Positions 1 to 5,329 of a stretch of 5,472 bases of DNA are shown piece by piece. The stretch spans positions 1 through 5,472 of the forward strand of contig JAJRRX010000478.1 of NCBI GenBank assembly GCA_024279075.1, read 5' to 3'. Source of the stretch: Alphaproteobacteria bacterium. GTDB lineage: Bacteria > Pseudomonadota > Alphaproteobacteria > Rhodobacterales > Rhodobacteraceae. A program made the translations under genes and the position numbers. The notes below the pieces were generated by a model. The model ran no database searches. It worked only from the letters and a program-made list of their open reading frames with translations, and was not told where the DNA came from. Each line of letters begins with the position of its first letter. The first letter of the stretch is position 1.

Positions 1-89
1 CCTTCTTTCGCAAGCAGCAAAGCCCCCCAACCGCCGGGGCCGGGATTGCCCGAGCAGGCGCCATCTGTGTAGATGAAAAGCTCAGCCAT
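1..89 (-). CDS. rnhA: Ribonuclease HI, N-terminal part (cut by window edge)
   Basis: Ribonuclease HI cuts the RNA strand of RNA-DNA hybrids in the cytoplasm and acts on R-loops and leftover primers. Only the first 29 codons lie in the window; the rest continues past base 1. The visible protein starts MAELFIYTDGACSGNPGPGG and continues WGALLL, which is the hallmark first beta-strand and glycine-rich turn of the type 1 RNase H fold. Asp9 matches the first catalytic carboxylate (Asp10 in the E. coli enzyme); the other catalytic residues are outside the window. The ATG at 89-87 lies inside the end of the DUF3429 gene (8-base overlap, 82-89). I see no Shine-Dalgarno sequence before it, so translation probably depends on ribosomes finishing the upstream gene. 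The identification is strong despite the short piece. Confidence 0.93.
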   Translation of the reverse strand, partial: MAELFIYTDGACSGNPGPGGWGALLLAKE

Positions 90-504
90 AATAAGCGTAA
101 AGCAAGGCGGCAATGGCGATGACGCCGGAATAAACCCGCAAAGACAGCCACCATTTGGGGGCAAGACCGCGCGCAATAAAAATGAGATCAAACCCCAACA
201 TGCCAGCGATTCCGATGGCGTAGGGCAGAACAGGAGTTGGAGAAATAGAAGCTCCGAAGGCGGCAAACGGCGGCACGATGGCGATAAGGGCATCAAGGAT
301 GGTTGCGCGCTTGGCGGCAAACCCCCAATAAACGCCGCCGAGCATCCCGAGATAGATTGCGCCGTATGAGTTTAGCACCGTAAACGGGTCGGCCCAATAA
401 GCGCGGGGCGGGGTTATCAGGCCAGCCAGCGCCGCAGCGGCATAGATAAACGGGAGGATCAGGACACCGCCAAACAGGGCGGGAAGGGCGGGGACGGGTT
501 TCAT
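82..504 (-). CDS. DUF3429 family small integral membrane protein
   Basis: A 140-residue, very hydrophobic protein of unknown function. About five membrane-spanning stretches can be seen, near residues 8-30, 44-63, 69-87, 92-111 and 121-139. The segment NSYGAIYLGMLGGVYWG (45-61) and the later pattern D106...RGLAPKWWLSLR (112-123) are the features by which I recognise the DUF3429 family; the biochemical role of the family is not known to me. The full length looks normal for the family. The ATG (504-502) shares the bases ATGA with the ispH stop, and a modest ribosome-binding sequence AAGAGA (516-511) sits 6 bases upstream inside ispH. Its stop lies inside the start of rnhA. Sitting between ispH and rnhA in an overlapping chain implies co-expression but does not reveal the function. 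Family assignment fairly sure; function unknown. Confidence 0.82.
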   Translation of the reverse strand: MKPVPALPALFGGVLILPFIYAAAALAGLITPPRAYWADPFTVLNSYGAIYLGMLGGVYWGFAAKRATILDALIAIVPPFAAFGASISPTPVLPYAIGIAGMLGFDLIFIARGLAPKWWLSLRVYSGVIAIAALLYAYYG

Positions 505-1448
505 GCAGGTTCTCTTAATATGCGCGGTACCTTGAAGGCGATATTCTCGGTCGCGGTTTCAACAATCTCAACCTGCAATGTATAGCGGGCGCGAAAGGCA
601 TCCAAGACCTCGTTTATCAACACTTCGGGAGCAGAGGCCCCTGCTGTGATGCCGATAGCGTGAGCGCCGTCCAGCGCTCGCCAGTCAATATCCTTCGCGC
701 GCTCCACCAGTTGCGCATAGGCGCAGCCGGATTTCTCGCCAACCTCCACCAAGCGGCGGGAGTTGGAGGAGTTGGGCGCGCCGATGACCAAAAGCGCGTC
801 AATTTTGGGTGCGATTTCGCGCACCGCAGCTTGGCGGTTGGTGGTGGCGTAGCAGATATCCTCTTTGCGCGGGCCGATGATGGCCGGAAAGCGGGCTTTC
901 AGCGCGGCGATAATATCGGCGGCGTCATCCACGCTGAGCGTAGTTTGGGTGATGAAAGCGATGCGGGTTGGGTCCTCAGGCGTGACCTTGGCCACATCCT
1001 CCACTGTCTCCACCAAAAGCACCGCGCCCTCGGGCAATTGCCCCATAGTGCCAACGGTTTCAGGGTGGCCCGCATGGCCGATCATAATCATTTGCAGCCC
1101 GTCTTGATGGTGGCGCTCGGCCTCCATATGAACCTTGGTCACCAGCGGGCAGGTGGCATCTACATATAGCATATTGCGGCGCGCTGCCGCCTCGGGCACC
1201 GATTTGGCAACCCCGTGCGCCGAGAAGACAACGGGGCGGTCATCGGGGCAGTCTTCCAGGCTTTCAACAAAAACCGCACCCTTGTCTCGCAAGCCATCGA
1301 CCACGTATTTGTTGTGCACTATTTCGTGGCGCACAAATACCGGCGCACCCCATTTCTCCAGCGCCAATTCAACCACTTTAATGGCGCGATCCACCCCCGC
1401 GCAAAACCCGCGCGGGGCGGCCAAATATATGGTCAGGTCTGGCTTCAT
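501..1448 (-). CDS. ispH: 4-hydroxy-3-methylbut-2-enyl diphosphate reductase (HMBPP reductase)
   Basis: IspH (LytB) catalyses the last step of the MEP isoprenoid pathway: reductive removal of the hydroxyl of HMBPP to give IPP and DMAPP, in the cytoplasm, using an iron-sulfur cluster. At 315 residues it has the normal length. The three cluster cysteines are visible: Cys16 in APRGFCAGVDRA, Cys100 in VDATCPLV and Cys199 in EDICYATTNRQ. Substrate-binding residues are also present: His45 (HEIVHNKYVV), His78 (SAHGV), His128 with the catalytic Glu130 (GHAGHPETVG), Thr169/Thr170 (TQTTLS) and the SSNS diphosphate pocket (227-230). The C-terminal ITAGASAPE motif is intact. The start at 1448-1446 overlaps the stop of the NYN gene by four bases (ATGA); upstream I see only a weak GAAAG-type ribosome site, so translational coupling is likely. 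The gene appears complete and functional. Confidence 0.98.
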   Translation of the reverse strand: MKPDLTIYLAAPRGFCAGVDRAIKVVELALEKWGAPVFVRHEIVHNKYVVDGLRDKGAVFVESLEDCPDDRPVVFSAHGVAKSVPEAAARRNMLYVDATCPLVTKVHMEAERHHQDGLQMIMIGHAGHPETVGTMGQLPEGAVLLVETVEDVAKVTPEDPTRIAFITQTTLSVDDAADIIAALKARFPAIIGPRKEDICYATTNRQAAVREIAPKIDALLVIGAPNSSNSRRLVEVGEKSGCAYAQLVERAKDIDWRALDGAHAIGITAGASAPEVLINEVLDAFRARYTLQVEIVETATENIAFKVPRILREPA

Positions 1449-2017
1449 AGGCTTTCGGTTTCTTCAAAAGCGCCCATGCCGCTATCGGGGCGGGTTGGGC
1501 GGCCAACAACATCACGCAATTCATCTAACTCGATGAAATTATCGCATTGGCGGCGTAGCTCGTCAGCGATCATCGGCGGGCTGGAGCGGATGGTAGAAAC
1601 CACCGAGACTCGCACGCCTTGGCGCTGAAGGCTTTCCACCACAGGCCGGAAATCGCCGTCGCCCGAGAAGATCACAATGTGATCGACATTCGGGGCCAGT
1701 TCCATTGCGTCTACTGCAAGCTCGATATCCATATTGCCTTTGATTTTCCGCCGACCCATGGAATCAGTAAATTCCTTGGCTGGCTTGGTGCGCATATGGT
1801 AGCCGTTATAATTCAACCAATCGACCAGCGGCCGAATGGGGGAATATTCTTCATTCTCCAAAAGCGCCGTATAATAGAACGCCCGCAATAGCTTGCCGCG
1901 CCGCATAAATTCTGTGCGCAGGAGTTTGTAATCGATATCAAAACCCAGCGCTTTGGCGGCTGCGTAAAGATTGGACCCGTCAATGAACAGCGCTAGCCGT
2001 TCGTCACGATAAAACAT
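1445..2017 (-). CDS. NYN domain / LabA-like PIN-fold protein, putative RNase
   Basis: A 190-residue soluble protein with a NYN (LabA/DUF88-type) PIN-like nuclease fold covering roughly residues 7-165. The acidic signature residues are seen in order: Asp13 in LFIDGSNLY, Asp97 and Asp103 in KGNMDIELAVDAM, and Asp120/Asp122 in IFSGDGDFRPV. These are the positions that bind metal in PIN-fold nucleases, so an active RNase is plausible, but no substrate can be named. The last 20 or so residues (RPTRPDSGMGAFEETESL) look like an unstructured tail. The ATG at 2017-2015 is preceded by AAAAAGG (2034-2028) with a 10-base gap, a reasonable ribosome site. It is the first gene of the minus-strand unit and overlaps ispH by four bases. 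Related proteins are annotated as NYN domain or LabA-like; the cyanobacterial LabA link to circadian output should not be carried over. Confidence 0.9.
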   Translation of the reverse strand: MFYRDERLALFIDGSNLYAAAKALGFDIDYKLLRTEFMRRGKLLRAFYYTALLENEEYSPIRPLVDWLNYNGYHMRTKPAKEFTDSMGRRKIKGNMDIELAVDAMELAPNVDHIVIFSGDGDFRPVVESLQRQGVRVSVVSTIRSSPPMIADELRRQCDNFIELDELRDVVGRPTRPDSGMGAFEETESL

Positions 2018-2047
2018 AGGTAAATGACCTTTTTAACAAGAAAATAC

Positions 2048-2090
2048 TTGTGCGAATGAATAGTTATATGACCTATACACTAGCGCACAA
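2048..2090. repeat. 7-bp inverted repeat in the divergent control region, possible operator
   Basis: TTGTGCG at 2048-2054 and its exact reverse complement CGCACAA at 2084-2090 are separated by 29 bases. The right arm overlaps the candidate -35 of the minus-strand promoter. Nested inside, almost on the same centre, is an imperfect palindrome ATAGTTATATGACCTAT (2060-2076) that overlaps the minus-strand -10. The left arm could serve as a plus-strand -35 for folK, but the best -10 (TATACA, 2074-2079) is 20 bases away, longer than ideal. A shared regulator site is possible; a 7-bp repeat can also occur by chance. Confidence 0.4.
2063..2090 (-). promoter_or_regulatory. Candidate sigma-70-type promoter for the NYN-ispH-DUF3429-rnhA unit
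   Basis: Read on the minus strand, TTGTGC (2090-2085) is followed by a 16-base spacer and TATAAC (2068-2063). The -10 matches TATAAT at five of six positions and the -35 keeps the TTG core. Transcription would start near 2056, leaving a leader of about 40 bases with the AAAAAGG ribosome site (2034-2028). The placement is sensible and no other pairing on this strand fits as well, but it is prediction from sequence only. Confidence 0.55.
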
Positions 2091-2115
2091 TGGCTGAAAT
2101 GGGAAATAAGCAAGA

Positions 2116-2709
2116 ATGATCAGTAAACAAGAGCAAAAATATGCCGAAATGTCGCGTATCGGATATGTAGCGCTGGGGTCAAACTTGCAAAGCGCAACCA
2201 GAACATCCTTGGAAATGGTTAACGAGGCGCTGGGGTTGTTCGCGGGTGCAGCAATTCGAATCATCCAGCAAAGCCAGTGGTATAGCGCGCCGTCCTTCCC
2301 TGCAGGGCATGGGCCGGATTATGTGAACGGTGTTGTGGAGATTGAGAGCGATATGCCGGCAGAGGCCGTTTTGACCGCGCTTCACGATATCGAGAGCCGG
2401 CTCGGGCGGACCCGCTCACACCGCTGGGCGGCGCGGGTAGTGGACCTCGATTTGCTGGCGTTTGCGGAGCAGGTTATGCCGAATCGCGCTGTATTCATAC
2501 AGTGGCAAGGCTTGGATTTGGCAGCGCAAATGCAAGCCACACCGAAGGAGTTGATTTTGCCACACCCGCGCTTACAAGACCGTGCATTTGTGCTCAAACC
2601 ACTGGTGGAAATAGCGCCGGACTGGCAGCATCCGGTATTAGGGCAAACGGCGCGGGAGATGCTGGCAGCGCTGCCTGCCTCAGCTCGTAATGAAATCCGG
2701 CCAATTTAG
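2116..2709 (+). CDS. folK: 2-amino-4-hydroxy-6-hydroxymethyldihydropteridine diphosphokinase (HPPK)
   Basis: HPPK transfers pyrophosphate from ATP to 6-hydroxymethyl-7,8-dihydropterin, making the activated pterin that dihydropteroate synthase uses in folate synthesis (cytoplasm). The 197-residue product shows the family landmarks in order: YVALGSNL (17-24), PDYVNGVVEI (67-76), and HRWAARVVDLDLLAF (102-116) with the magnesium-binding pair Asp110/Asp112, then LPHPRLQDRAFVLKPLVEIAPDW (148-170, in two overlapping pieces). It is longer than the roughly 160-residue E. coli enzyme, mainly through a loop at about 117-147, an arrangement I believe is common in alphaproteobacteria. The start at 2116 is the most upstream possible, since TAA lies in frame at 2107-2109. 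It has only a weak purine-rich leader (GGGAAATAAGCAAG). Met12 at 2149 would put the family's N-terminal strand nearer the start but has no ribosome site either, so the exact start is uncertain. Confidence 0.95.
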   Translation: MISKQEQKYAEMSRIGYVALGSNLQSATRTSLEMVNEALGLFAGAAIRIIQQSQWYSAPSFPAGHGPDYVNGVVEIESDMPAEAVLTALHDIESRLGRTRSHRWAARVVDLDLLAFAEQVMPNRAVFIQWQGLDLAAQMQATPKELILPHPRLQDRAFVLKPLVEIAPDWQHPVLGQTAREMLAALPASARNEIRPI

Positions 2710-2719
2710 CCGTTTTCCC

Positions 2720-2748
2720 TTGTATTTACCTCTGTGTGCCATTACATA
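2720..2748 (+). promoter_or_regulatory. Weak candidate promoter upstream of rpoZ
   Basis: TTGTAT (2720-2725) and TACATA (2743-2748) are separated by 17 bases in the 79-base gap between folK and rpoZ. Each hexamer matches the consensus at only about three positions, so the support is mainly the ideal spacing and the location. If real, transcription would begin near 2755, just before or within the small hairpin at 2751-2765. Read-through from folK is an alternative source of rpoZ mRNA. Confidence 0.3.
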
Positions 2749-2750
2749 GC

Positions 2751-2765
2751 GGATTCTTCGGGTCC
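2751..2765 (+). other. Small UUCG-tetraloop hairpin in the rpoZ leader
   Basis: GGATTC, the loop TTCG, then GGTCC can fold as a short stem (G-C, G-C, A-T, one bulged T, T-G, C-G) closed by the very stable C(UUCG)G loop. It lies 11 bases before the rpoZ ribosome site. It is followed by CCTAATTG rather than a run of T, so it does not look like an intrinsic terminator. It could be a 5' leader structure, an mRNA-end stabiliser for folK, or chance. Confidence 0.3.
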
Positions 2766-2776
2766 CCTAATTGAAT

Positions 2777-2780
2777 GGAG
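2777..2780 (+). promoter_or_regulatory. Ribosome-binding site that fixes the rpoZ start
   Basis: GGAG ends 8 bases before the ATG at 2789. This supports 2789 rather than the upstream in-frame TTG at 2771, which would add six residues (MNGADR) and would place the GGAG inside the coding sequence. Confidence 0.7.
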
Positions 2781-2788
2781 CAGATCGC

Positions 2789-3145
2789 ATGGCACGCGTA
2801 ACGGTAGAAGATTGCATTGATAAAGTCGCCAACCGCTTTGAGCTGGTTGTGCTGGCCGCCCACCGCGCGCGCGAAATCTCCGCTGGTGACCCTATTACGG
2901 TTGACCGTGATAACGACAAAAACCCAGTGGTGGCTTTGCGTGAAATCGCGGAAGAAACCATAACCGCTGAAGCGCTACGTGAGGCCGCCGTGGGCGAGCT
3001 GCAAGACCATAACGAAGTAGACGAGCCGGAAGAGGATTCCATGCCGCTTCTGATGGAAAAAGACAGCCCGGACGCGCCGGCCGAGGACGATATGTCCGAG
3101 GAAAACATGCTGCGCGCTTTGATGGAAGCCCAAAGCCCGAGCTGA
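2789..3145 (+). CDS. rpoZ: DNA-directed RNA polymerase omega subunit
   Basis: Omega is the smallest core subunit of RNA polymerase; it wraps the C-terminal region of beta-prime and helps assembly. The 118-residue product begins MARVTVEDCIDKVANRFELV and continues with VLAAHRAREIS (21-31) and NDKNPVVALREIAEE (42-56), the standard omega core. Residues beyond about 70 form a strongly acidic tail rich in Glu and Asp (for example NEVDEPEED and PAEDDMSEEN), making it longer than the 91-residue E. coli protein; such tails occur in alphaproteobacterial omegas. The N-terminal Met-Ala-Arg, known in E. coli to contribute to the omega/beta-prime ppGpp site, is present. The position just before rsh, with a 19-base gap, fits this. 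Start chosen by the GGAG site and the family's N-terminus. Confidence 0.96.
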   Translation: MARVTVEDCIDKVANRFELVVLAAHRAREISAGDPITVDRDNDKNPVVALREIAEETITAEALREAAVGELQDHNEVDEPEEDSMPLLMEKDSPDAPAEDDMSEENMLRALMEAQSPS

Positions 3146-3150
3146 CCTCT

Positions 3151-3157
3151 GGGAGGG
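3151..3157 (+). promoter_or_regulatory. Strong ribosome-binding site deciding the GTG start of rsh
   Basis: GGGAGGG contains the core GGAGG (3152-3156), which ends 8 bases before the GTG at 3165 but only 4 bases before an out-of-frame ATG at 3161. The ATG opens a five-codon frame (Met-Ser-Asp-His-Arg, stop TGA at 3176-3178) overlapping the rsh start. Spacing and the protein family's N-terminus both favour GTG as the true rsh start. Confidence 0.75.
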
Positions 3158-3164
3158 CCAATGA

Positions 3165-5318
3165 GTGATCACCGCTGACGATCTGATCGCAAAGGTCCAG
3201 TCCTATAATCCGAAATCAGACGCGGAGCTAATCCGGCGCGCTTTTGCCTTTGGGCAAGAGGCGCATGAAGGGCAGTTTCGCAAATCTGGTGAACCATATT
3301 TCACACACCCTGTGGCTGTGGCGATGCTGCTAACCGAGGTCATGCTTGATGATGCCACCATCGTAACAGCGCTGCTGCATGACACGATCGAGGACACCAA
3401 GGCGACCTATCAACAGGTGGTCAATCTATTTTCCCCTGAAATCGCGCAGTTGGTCGACGGGGTGACCAAGCTTACAAATTTAGAGCTTTCCAGCGTTGAA
3501 ACCAAACAGGCGGAAAACTTCCGTAAACTGTTGATGGCCATGTCAAAAGACCTGAGGGTGTTGCTGGTAAAACTGGCCGACAGGCTGCATAATATGCGCA
3601 CCATTCGCTCGATGAGCAAGGATAAGCAGCGGCAGAAAGCCTTTGAGACCATCGAGATTTATGCGCCCTTGGCGGGGCGCATGGGCATGCAGTTTATCCG
3701 CGAAGAGCTGGAAGACCTGTGTTTTCGAGTACTCAACCCAGAGGCGCGTAATTCGATTATGCGGCGGTTCATAAACCTCAGTAAAGAGAATGACGATCTG
3801 ATCCCGCGCATCACCGAAGATATCCGTGTGGCGCTGCATAATTCCGGCATTGAGGCGCGGGTGACAGGGCGGGAAAAACGACCCTATTCGATTTGGCGAA
3901 AAATGGAGGAGAAAAAAGAGCCGTTTAGCCGTTTATCGGACATTTATGCTTTTCGGATTATTACGGATACTGTGCAAGATGCTTACATTGCGCTCGGCGC
4001 GGTGCACCAACGCTGGAACGCTGTTCCAGGGCGGTTTAAGGATTATATTTCACAACCCAAATCCAACGGTTATCGCTCTATCCACACCACGGTTTCGGGG
4101 CGTAATGCTAAGCGGGTGGAGGTGCAGATACGCACCCGAGAAATGCACCAAGTGGCCGAAAGCGGTGTGGCAGCACACTGGTCTTATCGGGATGGCGAGC
4201 GGGCTGAAAACCCCTTTGCGGTGGACCCGTTCCATTGGCTGCGCTCGCTCGCTGAGCGCTTTGAAGCCTCTGAAAACCCTGATGAATTTTTGGAGCATGT
4301 GAAACTCGAAATGTTTCAGGACCAAGTGTTTTGCTTTACCCCCAAGGGCGAGGTTATCAAGCTGCCGCGCGGGGCGTCTCCGATTGATTTTGCCTATGCC
4401 ATTCACACGCGCATCGGTGATTCATGCGTGGGGGCTAAGGTGAACGGCCAGCGGGTGCCGCTTTGGACAAAACTCAGGAATGGCCAATCGGTTGAAGTGA
4501 TCCGCGCTGAGGGGCAGCGGCCGCAGCCAAGCTGGGAAGATATGGTGGTAACGGGGCGCGCGAAATCAGCGATTCGGCGTTATATGCGGGATGAGCACCG
4601 TGATGCGCATATCCGGTTGGGCCGAGAAATTGCGCGGGTTTCCCTAGGCCGCGTTGGTAAAAAACCCACAGATAAGGCGTTGGAAACGGCCGCCAAGCTG
4701 TTTAACCTCGCCAGTGACGAAGCCCTGTTAGCCGAAATTGGCTCGGCGCAAATAAGTGGCTCGGAACTTGTGCAAACGCTTTATCCAGAACTGGTTAAGT
4801 CAGGGGTTTCGGCTGGCCCCGGGCCGGATGAGGACCGCGTGATCGGCCTGCAACCCAACCAATCCGCCGCGCCCGCGCCGTGCTGTTCGCCGGTGCCCGG
4901 CGAGCGTATTGTCGGCATTGCCATGCCGGGGCGCGGTGTGCTTATTCATGTGATTGACTGCCCGATACTGGAAAAATTCGAGGGCAATGACCGCCGCTGG
5001 GTAGACCTGCGCTGGACCCCGGATTCAAGCCTCGCTTGCAATGAAACCAAAATCGAAGTGGCGATGGTTAATGATGCCGGGGTGCTTGGCCGCATCTGCA
5101 CTTTGGTTGGCGAGCATCGCTCAAATATCGTCAACATAGATTTTACCGCCCGTAAGCCAGATTTTTACCGAATTCGGCTAGACATTATGGTGCGAGATAT
5201 TGAACATCTCACCAACGTAGAAACCGCCCTCAATGCAGATTCGGATGTGGCTGAGGTTATCCGCTTTCGGGATACCAGCTTATGTGAATTGGCCAAGCAG
5301 GATGGCGGGGATAGTTAA
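3165..5318 (+). CDS. rsh: Bifunctional (p)ppGpp synthetase/hydrolase, Rsh (RelA/SpoT family)
   Basis: Rsh makes (p)ppGpp from ATP and GTP/GDP and degrades it, setting the stringent response. The 717-residue protein has the full long-RSH layout. The HD hydrolase domain (about 25-180) keeps His48 (YFTHPV), His72-Asp73 and Glu76-Asp77 (LLHDTIEDT) and Asp139 (KLADRLHNMRT), so hydrolysis should be active. The synthetase domain (about 235-345) keeps Asp259 (LSDIYAFRI), the RFKD motif (290-293) typical of bifunctional enzymes, Tyr303 (NGYRSIHT) and Glu319 (VEVQIRT). Then come TGS (386-447), a helical region, a zinc-finger-like segment with Cys573, Cys574, His595 and Cys599, and a C-terminal ACT domain (about 628-705). 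The start is GTG with a strong GGGAGGG site; MITADDLIAKV fits the family. It follows rpoZ by 19 bases, and DUF2062 follows after 11. The names relA or spoT are also used; rsh fits the bifunctional form. Confidence 0.97.
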   Translation: MITADDLIAKVQSYNPKSDAELIRRAFAFGQEAHEGQFRKSGEPYFTHPVAVAMLLTEVMLDDATIVTALLHDTIEDTKATYQQVVNLFSPEIAQLVDGVTKLTNLELSSVETKQAENFRKLLMAMSKDLRVLLVKLADRLHNMRTIRSMSKDKQRQKAFETIEIYAPLAGRMGMQFIREELEDLCFRVLNPEARNSIMRRFINLSKENDDLIPRITEDIRVALHNSGIEARVTGREKRPYSIWRKMEEKKEPFSRLSDIYAFRIITDTVQDAYIALGAVHQRWNAVPGRFKDYISQPKSNGYRSIHTTVSGRNAKRVEVQIRTREMHQVAESGVAAHWSYRDGERAENPFAVDPFHWLRSLAERFEASENPDEFLEHVKLEMFQDQVFCFTPKGEVIKLPRGASPIDFAYAIHTRIGDSCVGAKVNGQRVPLWTKLRNGQSVEVIRAEGQRPQPSWEDMVVTGRAKSAIRRYMRDEHRDAHIRLGREIARVSLGRVGKKPTDKALETAAKLFNLASDEALLAEIGSAQISGSELVQTLYPELVKSGVSAGPGPDEDRVIGLQPNQSAAPAPCCSPVPGERIVGIAMPGRGVLIHVIDCPILEKFEGNDRRWVDLRWTPDSSLACNETKIEVAMVNDAGVLGRICTLVGEHRSNIVNIDFTARKPDFYRIRLDIMVRDIEHLTNVETALNADSDVAEVIRFRDTSLCELAKQDGGDS

Positions 5319-5329
5319 GGGGTAAACCA

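Noticed and set aside
660..1169. Open frame of 169 codons on the plus strand, opposite ispH
   Set aside because: It is fully antisense to a clearly genuine ispH, has no recognisable motif and reads as a low-complexity shadow of the codon pattern on the other strand.
1135..1628. Two overlapping plus-strand frames (1135-1536 and 1215-1628) across the ispH/NYN junction
   Set aside because: They lie opposite two confident genes, show no family features, and their composition (Ser/Thr/Arg-rich) is typical of out-of-frame translation.
2018..2030. Imperfect palindrome AGGTAAATGACCT over the NYN ribosome site, possible translational hairpin
   Set aside because: Only a 4-bp stem with a 5-base loop can form; too weak to claim a regulatory structure.
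2024..2074. Direct repeat ATGACCT at 2024-2030 and 2068-2074
   Set aside because: Seven bases with one copy in the NYN ribosome-site region and one in the promoter; too short and without consistent context to separate from chance.
2771..2788. Upstream TTG start adding six residues to omega
   Set aside because: The well-spaced GGAG at 2777-2780 and the family N-terminus MARVTVEDC point to the ATG at 2789.
2767..3108. 113-codon minus-strand frame opposite rpoZ
   Set aside because: The product is a serine-rich antisense artefact of the acidic rpoZ codons; rpoZ itself is certain.
3946..4406. 118-codon frames on both strands inside rsh
   Set aside because: The rsh reading frame is intact through this region with synthetase and TGS motifs; these are shadows without their own signals.
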